A stretch of DNA of 64,000 nucleotides from Phaeodactylibacter sp. (GCF_022763345.1 NZ_JALEGS010000073.1:21704-85703); one strand, 5' to 3'; shown: positions 1 to 9,007, numbered from the stretch's first letter. Numbers and translations are program-made. Notes: a model not told the origin generated them from the letters alone.

Positions 1-2205
1 ATGTGGATCGACCCTGAACAGCCCAACTACTACCTGGTGGGCTGCGACGGCGGTATTTACGAAAGCTTTGACGCCGGCAAAACCTGGAATTACAAACCCA
101 ACCTGCCCGTCACGCAGTTTTACAAGGTGGAAGTCGACAACGACCTGCTCTTCTACAACGTCTACGGCGGCACACAGGACAACTTCAGCCTGGGCGGCCC
201 CAGCCGTACCCGCAACAGCAACGGCATCACCAACAGCGACTGGTTTGTCACCCACGGCGGCGATGGCTTTGAATCGGCTATTGACCCGGAAAACCCGGAC
301 ATTGTCTACGCACAGTCGCAGTACGGCGTGCTCGTGCGCTACGATCGGGCGAGCGGGGAAGAGACCGGCATTCAACCGAAGCCAGCCAAGGGCGAAGATG
401 CTTTCCGCTGGAACTGGGATGCCCCACTGATGATTTCCCACCACAAGCCCACCCGCCTGTACTTTGCTGCCAATAAGCTGTTCCGCAGTGACGACCGCGG
501 TAATTCCTGGACAACCCTGGGCGATGACCTCACCCGTCAGCTCGACCGCAATACCCTGCCGGTCATGGGCCGCATACAAAGCATTGACGCGGTAGCGAAA
601 AACGCCAGCACCTCTCCCTATGGCACCATCGTCGCTTTCTCAGAAAGCCCGCTCAATGAGCAGCTGCTCTACGTGGGCACAGATGACGGGCTGATACAGA
701 TTTCTGAAGATGGCGGGCAAAACTGGGCTCAAATTGATGTCAACAATATCAAAGGGGCGCCTGAGCGCACTTACGTCAATGCCCTGCTGGCTTCCCAGCA
801 CGATGAGAACGTGGTTTACGCTGCCTTCAACCACCACAAATACGGCGACTTTAAGCCCTACGTATTCAAGAGTACTGACAAGGGCCGTACCTGGACCTCC
901 ATCAGCAATAACCTGCCCGAGCGTGGTTCTGCTTACAGCCTGGCCGAAGACCATGTGGATGCGGATTTACTCTTTGTCGGCACCGAATTCAGCTGTTTCT
1001 TCAGCCCGGACGGTGGGGAGCACTGGAAAAAACTGAGCGCCGGCCTGCCGACTATTGCGGTACGGGACATCGCCATCCAAAAACGGGAAAACGATCTGGT
1101 GTTAGCCACCTTTGGACGAGGCTTTTACGTGCTGGACGACTACTCGCCTTTGCGGCAAATCAGTGAAGAGCAGCTGGAGGCAGACGCCCACATTTTCCCC
1201 ATTAAGGACGGGCTCGTCTACATTGAGCGCGACCCGCTGGGCTACTCCGGTCGAGGCTTTCAGGGAGCAAGCTATTACATGGCTGAGAACCCGCCCATCG
1301 GTGCGACTTTCACCTACTACATCAAGGAAGGCGCAGAGACGCTGAAGGCTAAGCGCCAAAAGGACGAAAAGGAAAAGATTAAAGAGGGCGAGCCCATCCG
1401 CTACCCCACCTACGAGGAGCTAAAGGCAGAGCGGGAAGAGGAAGATGCCTATCTCCTGTTTGCCATCATGGACGCCAAAACAAAGGAAGTGAAGCGGCAA
1501 CTCAAGGCTTCCGTCAGCAAAGGGGTACACCGCATCACCTGGGACGGCCGCATGCCTGATGTATCGCCCATCCGCCGCCCCGGCTCTCCTAATGATGACT
1601 CCGGCGTACTGGCTGCGCCCGGCGACTACCTTGTTGCCCTTTATCAGGTAAAAGGCAGTGAACAGACTAAGCTGGCCGGTCCACAGCCCTTCAAGCTGAA
1701 GAGCCTGGGCGGTGTCACCCTGCCCGCTGAGCCACGGGAGGAGCTCCTCAACTTCCAGGCTAAAGTGCAGGAGACTAACCGGCGCCTTGATGGGGCAGCC
1801 ACCCGCCTGCGGGAAACCGAAGAGCGGCTGGAGGCCATCCGCCACGCCCTTTTCCTTACACCAAACGCCGGGGAGGAACTACGCACCCGCGTACTGAAGG
1901 CCGAGCAGGAGCTCCAAGCCCTGAAAATGGACCTGAACGGCGACCGCATCGCCTCCGAGCTTGATCAGGGTGCGCCTATGGGCATCATGGACCGCCTGGG
2001 CTGGCTGACCTACGAAATGTGGGGCTCCACCTCTGCGCCCACGCAAACACAGCGCGATGCCCTCGCGATTGTAAAGGAAGAGGCACAGCCCATCCTCAAG
2101 CGTATGCGACAGCTGACTGAGGTGGAGGTCAAAGCCATCGAGAAAGCACTGGATGAAGCCGGCGCACCGTATACGCCTCAGCGGCCGATTGGGGTTGGGG
2201 AGTAA
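1..2205 (+). CDS. BNR/sortilin-type beta-propeller glycosyl-hydrolase-like protein, 5'-truncated
   Basis: The 734 visible residues are the C-terminal part of a large secreted beta-propeller protein of the BNR/VPS10 (sortilin-like, often annotated glycosyl hydrolase) type. Asp-box-like repeats recur, for example DGGIYESFDAGKTW near residue 18, DDRGNSW near 165, EDGGQNW near 235, STDKGRTW near 290 and SPDGGEHW near 335. After about residue 390 the propeller gives way to a domain with an FlgD/Ig-like look (KGVHRITWDGRM near 505) and a charged helical tail (about 580-690). Family members are usually about 1000 residues, and the window opens inside a propeller blade, so the ATG at base 1 is probably an internal methionine. 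The catalytic or ligand role is unknown. A hairpin terminator follows the stop. Confidence 0.8.
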   Translation: MWIDPEQPNYYLVGCDGGIYESFDAGKTWNYKPNLPVTQFYKVEVDNDLLFYNVYGGTQDNFSLGGPSRTRNSNGITNSDWFVTHGGDGFESAIDPENPDIVYAQSQYGVLVRYDRASGEETGIQPKPAKGEDAFRWNWDAPLMISHHKPTRLYFAANKLFRSDDRGNSWTTLGDDLTRQLDRNTLPVMGRIQSIDAVAKNASTSPYGTIVAFSESPLNEQLLYVGTDDGLIQISEDGGQNWAQIDVNNIKGAPERTYVNALLASQHDENVVYAAFNHHKYGDFKPYVFKSTDKGRTWTSISNNLPERGSAYSLAEDHVDADLLFVGTEFSCFFSPDGGEHWKKLSAGLPTIAVRDIAIQKRENDLVLATFGRGFYVLDDYSPLRQISEEQLEADAHIFPIKDGLVYIERDPLGYSGRGFQGASYYMAENPPIGATFTYYIKEGAETLKAKRQKDEKEKIKEGEPIRYPTYEELKAEREEEDAYLLFAIMDAKTKEVKRQLKASVSKGVHRITWDGRMPDVSPIRRPGSPNDDSGVLAAPGDYLVALYQVKGSEQTKLAGPQPFKLKSLGGVTLPAEPREELLNFQAKVQETNRRLDGAATRLRETEERLEAIRHALFLTPNAGEELRTRVLKAEQELQALKMDLNGDRIASELDQGAPMGIMDRLGWLTYEMWGSTSAPTQTQRDALAIVKEEAQPILKRMRQLTEVEVKAIEKALDEAGAPYTPQRPIGVGE

Positions 2206-2232
2206 CCCACTACCTTTATCGGCCCGAATGAG

Positions 2233-2277
2233 CAGCCCCGGATATTGGCGAGTGTCAATGCCCGGGGCTGTATTTTT
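2233..2277 (+). terminator. rho-independent terminator of the propeller gene
   Basis: A perfect 9-bp stem, cagccccgg at 2233-2241 and ccggggctg at 2262-2270, encloses a 20-nt loop and is followed by tattttt. It lies 28 nt after the stop codon at 2205. Confidence 0.75.
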
Positions 2278-2394
2278 ATCACCGTACGGACCCAAGCGGA
2301 CGGCTGAAGCAATATTTCCCTAACGAAACCTTAAGTCTCAGGTCTGGTCCAAAGGGAAAGCAGTGGGTACAGTGGAAGAACTCGCAGCCCGCAC

Positions 2395-3123
2395 CTAAAA
2401 CGTCAGTGCCTTGATCTTATCCATATACCCGCGGCTTACCCGAACCACGTCTCCGTTCTGCATTTTCACATCGTAGCTGCTGGCATACTTATCGACGCAC
2501 TCAACGTAGTGAATATTGATAATGGAGGAACGGTGTACACGCAGAAAAACTTTCGGATCAAGCCGGTCCTCAATTTTTCCGATACCGTAATTGCTGAGGT
2601 AAGTTTGCTCTTCGGTAATCAGGCGGGAATAATCCCCATCAGCTTCAATACGAATAATGCGCTGCACGGCTAAGTTGATCAACCGGCGCCCGGATTGCAC
2701 CAGGATGCGCTCGGGATAGGTTTGCTTTTCTTCGAGCAGGCTCTCGGTGAGGCGCCCCGCCTCCGTTTGGCTTTCGGATTGCAATACCCGCTGAACGGCT
2801 TCGTGAAAACGCTCTTTGGTGTAGGGCTTGAGCAGGTAGTCCACCGCATGTACCTCAAAAGCTTTGAGGGCGTACTGATCATAAGCAGTGGAAAAAATGA
2901 CCTGCGGAATTTCTTCCAAATGGGTAAGCACCTCAAAGCCGTTCATGCCCGGCATCTGAACATCCAGGAACAGCAGGTCCGGCTGAAATTCATTAATCAC
3001 TTTGATGGCGTCCACGCCGTTATTGGCTTTTCCAACCAAAACGAGTTCCGGATACGCTTTTAAGTATTGCTGAATAAGCTTCCGGCCGGCAGGTTCATCG
3101 TCTACTAAAACGACCTTCTTCAT
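2395..3123 (-). CDS. LytTR-family response regulator
   Basis: This 242-residue protein has an N-terminal CheY-like receiver domain (about 1-120) and a C-terminal LytTR DNA-binding domain (about 140-240). The receiver keeps the acidic pair D8-D9, the phosphorylation site D54 in LFLDVQMPG, T79 and the conserved lysine near 99 in LLKPYTKE. The LytTR part shows the family signatures FLRVHRSSIIN and VSRGYMDKIK. Its start codon overlaps the stop of the upstream sensor kinase by 4 nt (ATGA), so the two are translationally coupled and form one two-component pair. Its targets cannot be read from the window; LytTR proteins typically bind pairs of short direct repeats upstream of envelope or secretion genes. 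Confidence 0.93.
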   Translation of the reverse strand: MKKVVLVDDEPAGRKLIQQYLKAYPELVLVGKANNGVDAIKVINEFQPDLLFLDVQMPGMNGFEVLTHLEEIPQVIFSTAYDQYALKAFEVHAVDYLLKPYTKERFHEAVQRVLQSESQTEAGRLTESLLEEKQTYPERILVQSGRRLINLAVQRIIRIEADGDYSRLITEEQTYLSNYGIGKIEDRLDPKVFLRVHRSSIINIHYVECVDKYASSYDVKMQNGDVVRVSRGYMDKIKALTF

Positions 3124-4199
3124 ATTACAAATTCGATTTTTAGGCCGCGGGGCTGATTATCGCTAATCTTCAGGTGACTGTTGTATTGCTTTTCCAGCCG
3201 CAAGCGGGTATTCTTGAGCCCTACACCTCCATTGCGGAACAAGTAGGCTTTTTCCTGAACACCCGTACCGGTGTCAGAGACTTCAAAGGCCAACCGCTCG
3301 CCCTGTGGCCGGATGCGGATGAGGACCTGCCCGCCCTCAATAAGGTTGGAGATACCGTGCCTGATGGAATTTTCCACGAGAGGTTGCAGGATCATCGGAG
3401 GGACTTTCCGTTCCCGCAATGCCTCCGGTACATCTACCACAACCTGCAGGCGGTCTTCAAAGCGGGCTTTCTCCAGTGCCAGGTACTTTTCCACAAAGCC
3501 CAGTTCTTCTCCAAGGGCGACCTGCTCTGTTTTGGAGGCTTTGAGCTGATACCGGAACAGGTCGGCCAGTTGCGCAATCATCTCCCGCGTCTGCTCCTGC
3601 TCCGGTGGTACGGAAGCGCTGATGGCGTTGAACGTATTGTACAAAAAATGGGGATTAAGCTGCGCCTTGAGTGCCGCCAGCTCGCTCTTTAGTGCTGCTT
3701 CACTGAGCGCCGCTTTGAGCTGAAGGTTACGCTGATTATTGCGGTAGTATTCATACCCGTGGAAGATGCCAAACTGAATAAAATAGAACAGTGCCGGGAT
3801 GTAAATGTCCCACACCTGCCCCCAGCCCCCCAGGTGTCCGAACCCCAGTTGCTCGGCTAGCCAGTAGTAGCCCTTCCAGCCTGCCAGTACGAAAAGGGGC
3901 AGCCCCGGCAGGTGCAACAGCAGCCGGTATTTCAGTTCCCAATGCTTCAGCCCCCGGAAGACCACCCACCAAATGGGCAAGGTAAGCAGGGCCATACACA
4001 GATACTGCAATCCGGCATTGTCCATAAACTCCTTTAAGCTGAACAGGCTTTCCCCTTCCTCCCTGAAGTCCATACCGTTGAGCCACAGCGTCAGGTGGTA
4101 ACTGAAGGCGAAAAAGAGGTACAGCCCCAGGACGACCAGGTATTCGTACACCGAAACGCCCAGCATTTGACGCCTCCAAAAAGTGTATCTACGGTTCAT
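3120..4199 (-). CDS. LytS-type sensor histidine kinase
   Basis: A 359-residue inner-membrane kinase of the His_kinase (LytS/YehU) class. Four hydrophobic segments lie at about 18-38, 63-82, 92-110 and 130-150, followed by a coiled helix and the family signature LNPHFLYNTFNA with the phosphoacceptor H184. The ATPase domain shows LVENSIRHG, DTGTGV and GGVGLKNT. The reading frame is open upstream to 4340, but the ATG at 4199 gives a normal N-terminus (MNRRYTFWRRQM) and overlaps the end of the upstream secreted-protein gene by 11 nt, so I take that start. The kinase has no obvious large extracellular sensor, so it may sense through its membrane part or a partner. It overlaps its response regulator by 4 nt. 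Confidence 0.9.
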   Translation of the reverse strand: MNRRYTFWRRQMLGVSVYEYLVVLGLYLFFAFSYHLTLWLNGMDFREEGESLFSLKEFMDNAGLQYLCMALLTLPIWWVVFRGLKHWELKYRLLLHLPGLPLFVLAGWKGYYWLAEQLGFGHLGGWGQVWDIYIPALFYFIQFGIFHGYEYYRNNQRNLQLKAALSEAALKSELAALKAQLNPHFLYNTFNAISASVPPEQEQTREMIAQLADLFRYQLKASKTEQVALGEELGFVEKYLALEKARFEDRLQVVVDVPEALRERKVPPMILQPLVENSIRHGISNLIEGGQVLIRIRPQGERLAFEVSDTGTGVQEKAYLFRNGGVGLKNTRLRLEKQYNSHLKISDNQPRGLKIEFVI

Positions 4200-4596
4200 C
4201 CGGATGGATTTTTGTTTGAGCTTTTGCGGCTGTCCAAGGTGCGATAAACTTACGTTGGGGGCAGTAGGTTTGCCCGCGCAGCACCTTGCCATCAAAGCGG
4301 GCAACGTGGTAGTACGTATTGTTCCGGTCGCGGGTCTCAAAAGCTAAGTGCAGGTCTGCCCACTGCGTATTCAGGAGCCCTTTTTTAAACTTTGACCCGT
4401 AAAAGCTGCCGGAAAAGGTGTTATCCCCGGGCTTTTTAATAACAAGCGTCTGCCAGTAGGGTTGTGCGTCCGGTGTGGGCCTGAGGTCGACCTGCCAAGC
4501 CCCTTCAAGCAGCTCAGGCATAGGGGCGGCTTCCTGGGCATTTATAGTTTGTACAGCCTGCGAGAAGAATAGCAGCAAAATGATAAGCATTCTCAT
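4189..4596 (-). CDS. small secreted protein encoded with the LytS/LytTR pair
   Basis: A 135-residue protein with an N-terminal signal peptide (about residues 1-20, LIILLLFFSQAVQTINAQ) and a compact mature domain of about 110 residues rich in beta-type segments (GAWQVDLRP, TFSGSFYGSKF, YYHVARFDGKVLRGQTYC). It has the look of a small lipocalin-like or beta-sandwich exported domain, but I do not recognise a named family and assign no function. Its 3' end overlaps the start of the downstream sensor kinase gene by 11 nt, so the three genes are probably one transcript. A role as accessory or regulated product of the two-component system is inference from position only. Confidence 0.75.
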   Translation of the reverse strand: MRMLIILLLFFSQAVQTINAQEAAPMPELLEGAWQVDLRPTPDAQPYWQTLVIKKPGDNTFSGSFYGSKFKKGLLNTQWADLHLAFETRDRNNTYYHVARFDGKVLRGQTYCPQRKFIAPWTAAKAQTKIHPDEP

Positions 4597-4640
4597 GGTG
4601 GTGGGTTAAGATTGAAGAAATAGGCTAAAACTGGCCTTAG

Positions 4641-4709
4641 TTAGACTGCTCTTCTTTGAGAAAAACCCAGTAGCAAACAAACGGATAATAAAGTCATTAA
4701 CTTCTTCAT
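4641..4709 (-). CDS. possible 22-codon signal-peptide-like small ORF
   Basis: In the 238-base gap upstream of the secreted-protein gene, the minus strand has an ATG at 4709 followed by 22 codons and TAA. The product begins MKKLMTLLSVCLLLGF and ends SQRRAV: a basic start, a hydrophobic core and an SQ cleavage-like site, then almost nothing. Its leader (CACCACACC before ATG) resembles that of the next gene (CCCACCACC before ATG). It may be a real microprotein, a leader peptide, or the stump of a decayed secreted-protein gene. Coding status is uncertain. Confidence 0.3.
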   Translation of the reverse strand: MKKLMTLLSVCLLLGFSQRRAV

Positions 4710-4834
4710 GGTGTGGTGTTGATTTAAAAATTCAATCGGGTGATTTCTTCTTACACCCACAAATATGAGCGCTTAAGGGACGCCACACCAGCCCGAACCG
4801 GCCAATTGCAATATAGCCCGGTGAATGAGCAACT

Positions 4835-6901
4835 TTAGTGCTCTCTTTCTCCATTAACCTGCTCGCGGCAGGTCACAATAAAGGTACTCCCTTTCCCTTC
4901 CTCGCTTTCGAGCTGAATCTCTCCGCCGAGCTTACCGACCGCCAGCTTGACGATAGCCAGGCCAAGCCCGGTGCCCCCATATTCTGCCCTCGAATGCAGC
5001 CGTTTAAAAGCTTCAAATATTTTTTCCTGAAAAGGTTCCGGAATGCCGATACCGTTATCTGTCACCCGTAACGCTAAGTGTGCTCCCTGCCGGGTACAAG
5101 AGACCAGCACCTCCGGCTGTTCACTTTTGTTATACTTCAACCCATTCTCGATCAAATTTTTTAAGACTAAGAACAACATTGACCGATTGACGCGTACCAC
5201 ATCTAAACCCTGATAGTCTATTTTTCCGGTAGCATACTCCCCGGGGCCCAACGTCTTGGTGAGATTCTGTATAAACAGGTGCATATCAATCTGCTCCGCT
5301 TCCCCATTTTCTTGTCTGGCTAACTCAGAGTATCGCATAAAATCTTCAATCAGCGTGTACAATTGCCGGCTGCTGGTTTGAATGATTTCGAAGTAATCTT
5401 TAAGTCCATTCTTTAATTCCTCCGGCAGCCGTTTACGGATGAGGCCTACATAATTGCTCAGTACCCGTATGGGCTCTTTGATGTCGTGAGAGGCGATGTA
5501 GCTTAGGGTACTGAGCTCGTAATTAGCCTGCTCCAGGTCTTTGTTTGCCTGTTGCAGGGCTTCAGTACGCTGAGCCACTGTTGTTTCCAGTTGCTGATTG
5601 TAGCTCTGCTTGCGCTGGAGGTCGCGGTAAATGAGTATAATGACCAGGATCAGCAGCAGCAGTGCTGCAGCACCTACCACCATGACAGTATTGCGTTGTC
5701 CGATGATCACCCGGTCCTTTGCCCTTTGTTCCTTTAGGTATTCGTTTTCCTGTTCTGTTTTTTCTAACTCATAGGCCATTTTGAGCTGATCCAGGTTTTG
5801 CTGCCGTTTTTGGACTTGAGCGGAGTCACTGGCTGCCGCATACAAGGAGCGGTACTCATAAGCCTTATCATACCTGCCCCGCTCTGCTTCAGCCTTGGCC
5901 ATTAGATCATAAAGCTCCATTGCAGACTCCTGATTACCATCCTTTTGAGCCAGTGCCAGAGCTTTCTGCGCCCAGTCTAATGCCCTGCGGTAGTCTTTCT
6001 GCTGCAGCGAAAAATTTGCCAGCACAGATAACACGGAGAGCCGGCCAGTAGTATACTCCAGGGTATCACTTAGCAATAAAGCCTCCTGTAGGTGGGCCTC
6101 CGCCGCTTCAAAGCGCCCCATTTTCACATACAACCGACCTATATTATTCAGCAGGGAGATCTTTCCGACCTGATCTTTAATTTCATCCTTGATAGCAAGG
6201 GACTGCTGAAAGCTCTCCAGGGCGCCCTGATAATCCTCTTTGGCCTCGAGGCAGCTACCAATCCCGGATAGCAGTACGCAGACCGTTAGTTTGCTGTTTT
6301 TAGCTTGCGCCAATGTAAGCGCCTCCTTCAGGTACCTGAGGCTTTCGTCATAATCACCCTGCTGTAGCAAGGAGATCGCCACATTATTGAGAAAGGCGGG
6401 CAAGGCGTAATAAACAGAAGAATCTTTGGCATGTTTTTCTATGTTCCGCACCGATTTGATGTACCATTCAAAGGCTTTATCGTTACGGCCCAGCCGCCGC
6501 TCCAGGTGCCCCCGGGTACTATACAGGTTGGAAAGTTCCAGCACATTGGGATGCTCACGGAAATGCGCCTCCGCCTGTTCCGCAATGATATTTGCCGAAT
6601 CTATCATCCCTTTGTCCAGATACGCTACACTTTTGATCGTCAGCGCTTTGCCGATGTGATCATACTGCCCTGTCTGCTCCGCCAGCTGTTGGGCACGGTC
6701 AGCAAAGTGGATCGCTTTTTTCAGATCACGCCGCATGTAATAGCTACTAAGCTTAGTGAGGTATTCCACTTGAAGCGTATCTGGCTGACCTTGCTCAACC
6801 ATCAACAAAACACTATCCGCAGTTAACTTTTGGCTGAAAAGAGGAGCACAGGCAAGTAAGCAGTAGCATCCCCAGAGCATCAACTTAAGGCGGCAAGCCA
6901 T
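4835..6901 (-). CDS. TPR-containing sensor histidine kinase
   Basis: A 688-residue membrane kinase with a signal peptide, a periplasmic array of tetratricopeptide repeats (about 30-370, with recurring patterns such as YDESLRYLKEALTLA, YQGALESFQQSLAI and YRRALDWAQKALALA), one membrane segment near 400-420 (VVGAAALLLLILVIILIY), a coiled coil and a cytoplasmic HisKA/HATPase core. The phosphoacceptor lies in SYIASHDIKEPIR (near 465). The ATP-binding boxes NLIENGLKYN, DNGIGIPE and GGTGLGLAI are intact. I use the ATG at 6901 (MACRLKLML), which gives a normal signal peptide, rather than the upstream ATG at 6937. No response regulator lies next to it, so it is an orphan kinase; periplasmic TPR kinases of this layout are common in Bacteroidota. 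Confidence 0.9.
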   Translation of the reverse strand: MACRLKLMLWGCYCLLACAPLFSQKLTADSVLLMVEQGQPDTLQVEYLTKLSSYYMRRDLKKAIHFADRAQQLAEQTGQYDHIGKALTIKSVAYLDKGMIDSANIIAEQAEAHFREHPNVLELSNLYSTRGHLERRLGRNDKAFEWYIKSVRNIEKHAKDSSVYYALPAFLNNVAISLLQQGDYDESLRYLKEALTLAQAKNSKLTVCVLLSGIGSCLEAKEDYQGALESFQQSLAIKDEIKDQVGKISLLNNIGRLYVKMGRFEAAEAHLQEALLLSDTLEYTTGRLSVLSVLANFSLQQKDYRRALDWAQKALALAQKDGNQESAMELYDLMAKAEAERGRYDKAYEYRSLYAAASDSAQVQKRQQNLDQLKMAYELEKTEQENEYLKEQRAKDRVIIGQRNTVMVVGAAALLLLILVIILIYRDLQRKQSYNQQLETTVAQRTEALQQANKDLEQANYELSTLSYIASHDIKEPIRVLSNYVGLIRKRLPEELKNGLKDYFEIIQTSSRQLYTLIEDFMRYSELARQENGEAEQIDMHLFIQNLTKTLGPGEYATGKIDYQGLDVVRVNRSMLFLVLKNLIENGLKYNKSEQPEVLVSCTRQGAHLALRVTDNGIGIPEPFQEKIFEAFKRLHSRAEYGGTGLGLAIVKLAVGKLGGEIQLESEEGKGSTFIVTCREQVNGEREH

Positions 6902-7023
6902 AGTTTGTTCTGGTTGGTTATGCCTACAAATTAACAAAAACCTTTAATAAATGCCATAAAATCAACTTCCCGCCCCTAAATTATACTCCTGATATAGCCT
7001 AATTCCCTAGTCAGCGGTCAGAT

Positions 7024-8628
7024 TTACTCCTTCAGCTTAAAGACCATATGGTTGATTTGGCGGGGCTCTTCATCGCCAGGGCATAGACACCGGACCTCAT
7101 CGAAGTAGGTGATAGTGCTTGGTATAGCCTTGGACATCAATCGCTTAGCTGGCTCTGAAAAAACAGCGCCCTTCACTATAACCTCCACTGGGTCTTGCTC
7201 CGGGGTAATTTGAACCATAGTAAAACCGGACACTTCACAGGGTTGATTAAAAGTAGTAGGAGCCGACAGGCGGACCCGCTCCAGCCTTTTGTAAACTTCT
7301 ACCTCCATCTTTCCGCCTGTCAGCCCGGCCAGGTTGGCAGTTGGGTCAGGATAACGCTCCACACTAAAGTCAACGGACACCTGCCCCAGGCCCGGCGCTT
7401 CGATTTCAAGGGTAGCACCACCCGGCTGTACCGGATGGGCGACATAAAGCCCGGCTCCCTCTTTCTTCAGGTTCAGGTGATCTGGCGCAGTGACCACTAC
7501 ATCCTTATCCGCCACACCGGATATCGCTATGGTCAGAGGGTTGTCCGTGTTTAGATACAAGGTCTTCGATACGCCCTGATCGATACTCACCACCGGCTGA
7601 GACTGCAGGGCTGGCACAAAGCCAATGGTGGACAATGCCAGGATCAGCAACATTCCACTTAGGCCTAGTGGCATAGCGGCCTGCGTACCGGAGGAGGAGG
7701 TTGGAAGTTGCAGCAACTGCTGGATACGATTGGACAAATGAGCATTAGCATTCATAACTAAAGTAACTTTTGAAGATGAAGAAAATCGGGCGGATTGTAT
7801 AAGGGCTTCTGCATAAAGCAAGGGGTCCGTGCCAGTCTGGCAGACCATCTCGTCGCAGCTTTCTTCCCGTAATTCCTTCACCTGCTGACTGAGCCACCAG
7901 ATGCCCGGATGAAAAAAGAAAAGGGTTTCAAAAAGTCGAACGATCAGATTGTGCAGGTAGTCGTTGCGCTTGATGTGGGCCAACTCATGCAATATCAAGG
8001 CCTCCACCTGTGCTTCTGTCAGCTGACTGATCATACCTGCTGGGATCAGTATCATGGGTTTCAGGTATCCGAAGGTGCCTATGCCCTTCAGCAAAGTTGA
8101 CTCCAGGTAAGTAACTGCAACGTTTACACCCATTTTTTGCTGTAAAGCTTCAAAGCGCGCTACCCAGTCTCCGGAGGGTGCCTGTACCCCATAGTGCCGA
8201 AGGTGCCTGAGGAAGACATATTCTGCAATTTGCTTAAGGCTCAGAAGAAGCACCCCTAGTATCCATAGCTTTACCATAAACGGCAAATAGCCCGACCACT
8301 GATCAAACAGGCCTTCTAAAGCGGTTGGAGCTTCCGATACGGCCTCACTCTCCGGGAGGGGTTGTAACGATGCTTCAACAGGCATAGCCGACATGCCCCC
8401 CGTATCCGAAAAAGTGCTGTAATAATGGCCAAATGTCACCCCAAAGGACAGGCCGCAGACCAGTAACAAGATAAAGCTGACCCAGTATTTTGAAGACTTG
8501 GAAAGGCCAACCCCAAAACGTTTGACACTTGCTCCCAGAAAAGCCAGCAGGGTAAACTGCCAAAGGCTGTGCACGAGCGCATGGCCCAGCGCCGTCAGCA
8601 TGTGCCCGCTAATGAGTACATCAACCAT
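7024..8628 (-). CDS. BlaR1-type M56 metallopeptidase sensor with GldM-like C-terminal domains
   Basis: A 534-residue integral membrane protein. The N-terminal part (1-341) is an M56 peptidase: hydrophobic segments near 10-30, 47-67, 115-135 and 319-341, the zinc motif HELAH (H214, E215, H218) and a downstream glutamate in KELREESCDE (near 255). M56 proteins respond to an outside signal by proteolysis that inactivates the partner BlaI repressor. Here the usual penicillin-binding sensor is absent. Residues 347-534 instead resemble the third and C-terminal domains of GldM/PorM, the T9SS and gliding motor protein: a YLNTDNPLTIAISG segment, VERYPDPTANLAGLTGG, SGFTM, and a last stretch FSEPAKRLMSKA then INHMVFKLKE. 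The GldM resemblance is my pattern recognition and needs a profile search. The ATG at 8628 was chosen because it overlaps blaI by 8 nt. Confidence 0.85.
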   Translation of the reverse strand: MVDVLISGHMLTALGHALVHSLWQFTLLAFLGASVKRFGVGLSKSSKYWVSFILLLVCGLSFGVTFGHYYSTFSDTGGMSAMPVEASLQPLPESEAVSEAPTALEGLFDQWSGYLPFMVKLWILGVLLLSLKQIAEYVFLRHLRHYGVQAPSGDWVARFEALQQKMGVNVAVTYLESTLLKGIGTFGYLKPMILIPAGMISQLTEAQVEALILHELAHIKRNDYLHNLIVRLFETLFFFHPGIWWLSQQVKELREESCDEMVCQTGTDPLLYAEALIQSARFSSSSKVTLVMNANAHLSNRIQQLLQLPTSSSGTQAAMPLGLSGMLLILALSTIGFVPALQSQPVVSIDQGVSKTLYLNTDNPLTIAISGVADKDVVVTAPDHLNLKKEGAGLYVAHPVQPGGATLEIEAPGLGQVSVDFSVERYPDPTANLAGLTGGKMEVEVYKRLERVRLSAPTTFNQPCEVSGFTMVQITPEQDPVEVIVKGAVFSEPAKRLMSKAIPSTITYFDEVRCLCPGDEEPRQINHMVFKLKE

Positions 8629-9004
8629 CTTTTTGCTGTTTTTTCTTTTCTGCAATGAGCTGCTCCAGTTGATCCAGTTCATCTGCTGTGGGGGTGCCGT
8701 GGCCAAGGGCCTGTATAACCAAATCCATAGCCGAGCCCCCAAATGCTTTCTCCGTTAGACGGCTTAGCAGGGAACGCTGCACTTTAGGCGCTTTCAGAGA
8801 TGTACTGTACAGATGTGCCCGCCCGTTCTCCTGCCGGTACAAGGCGCCTTTGTCCAGCATCCGCTGCATTTGCTTGAGGGTAGTGGTGTAACCTACGTCT
8901 TTGGTTGATGACAGTGCTTCGTGCACTTCCCGTACTGTCCGGGGCTGCTTGTCCCAAAGCACCCTGAGAATGTCCAGTTCTGTATCTGATGGGTAATAAT
9001 CCAT
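8621..9004 (-). CDS. BlaI/MecI-family transcriptional repressor
   Basis: A 127-residue winged-helix repressor. The N-terminal part carries the BlaI pattern (PSDTELDILRVLWDKQPRTVREVHEAL, then GYTTTLKQMQRMLDKGAL and YSTSL); the C-terminal helix (QEN... to DELDQLEQLIAEKKK) is the dimerization and cleavage region. The frame is open further upstream, but the ATG at 9004 fits the family N-terminus and places two palindromic operators directly before it. It overlaps the M56 sensor gene by 8 nt. Expected behaviour: the dimer binds the operators and represses its own operon until the M56 peptidase removes it. Whether it controls other genes cannot be seen here. Confidence 0.93.
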   Translation of the reverse strand: MDYYPSDTELDILRVLWDKQPRTVREVHEALSSTKDVGYTTTLKQMQRMLDKGALYRQENGRAHLYSTSLKAPKVQRSLLSRLTEKAFGGSAMDLVIQALGHGTPTADELDQLEQLIAEKKKQQKDG

Positions 9005-9007
9005 AAT

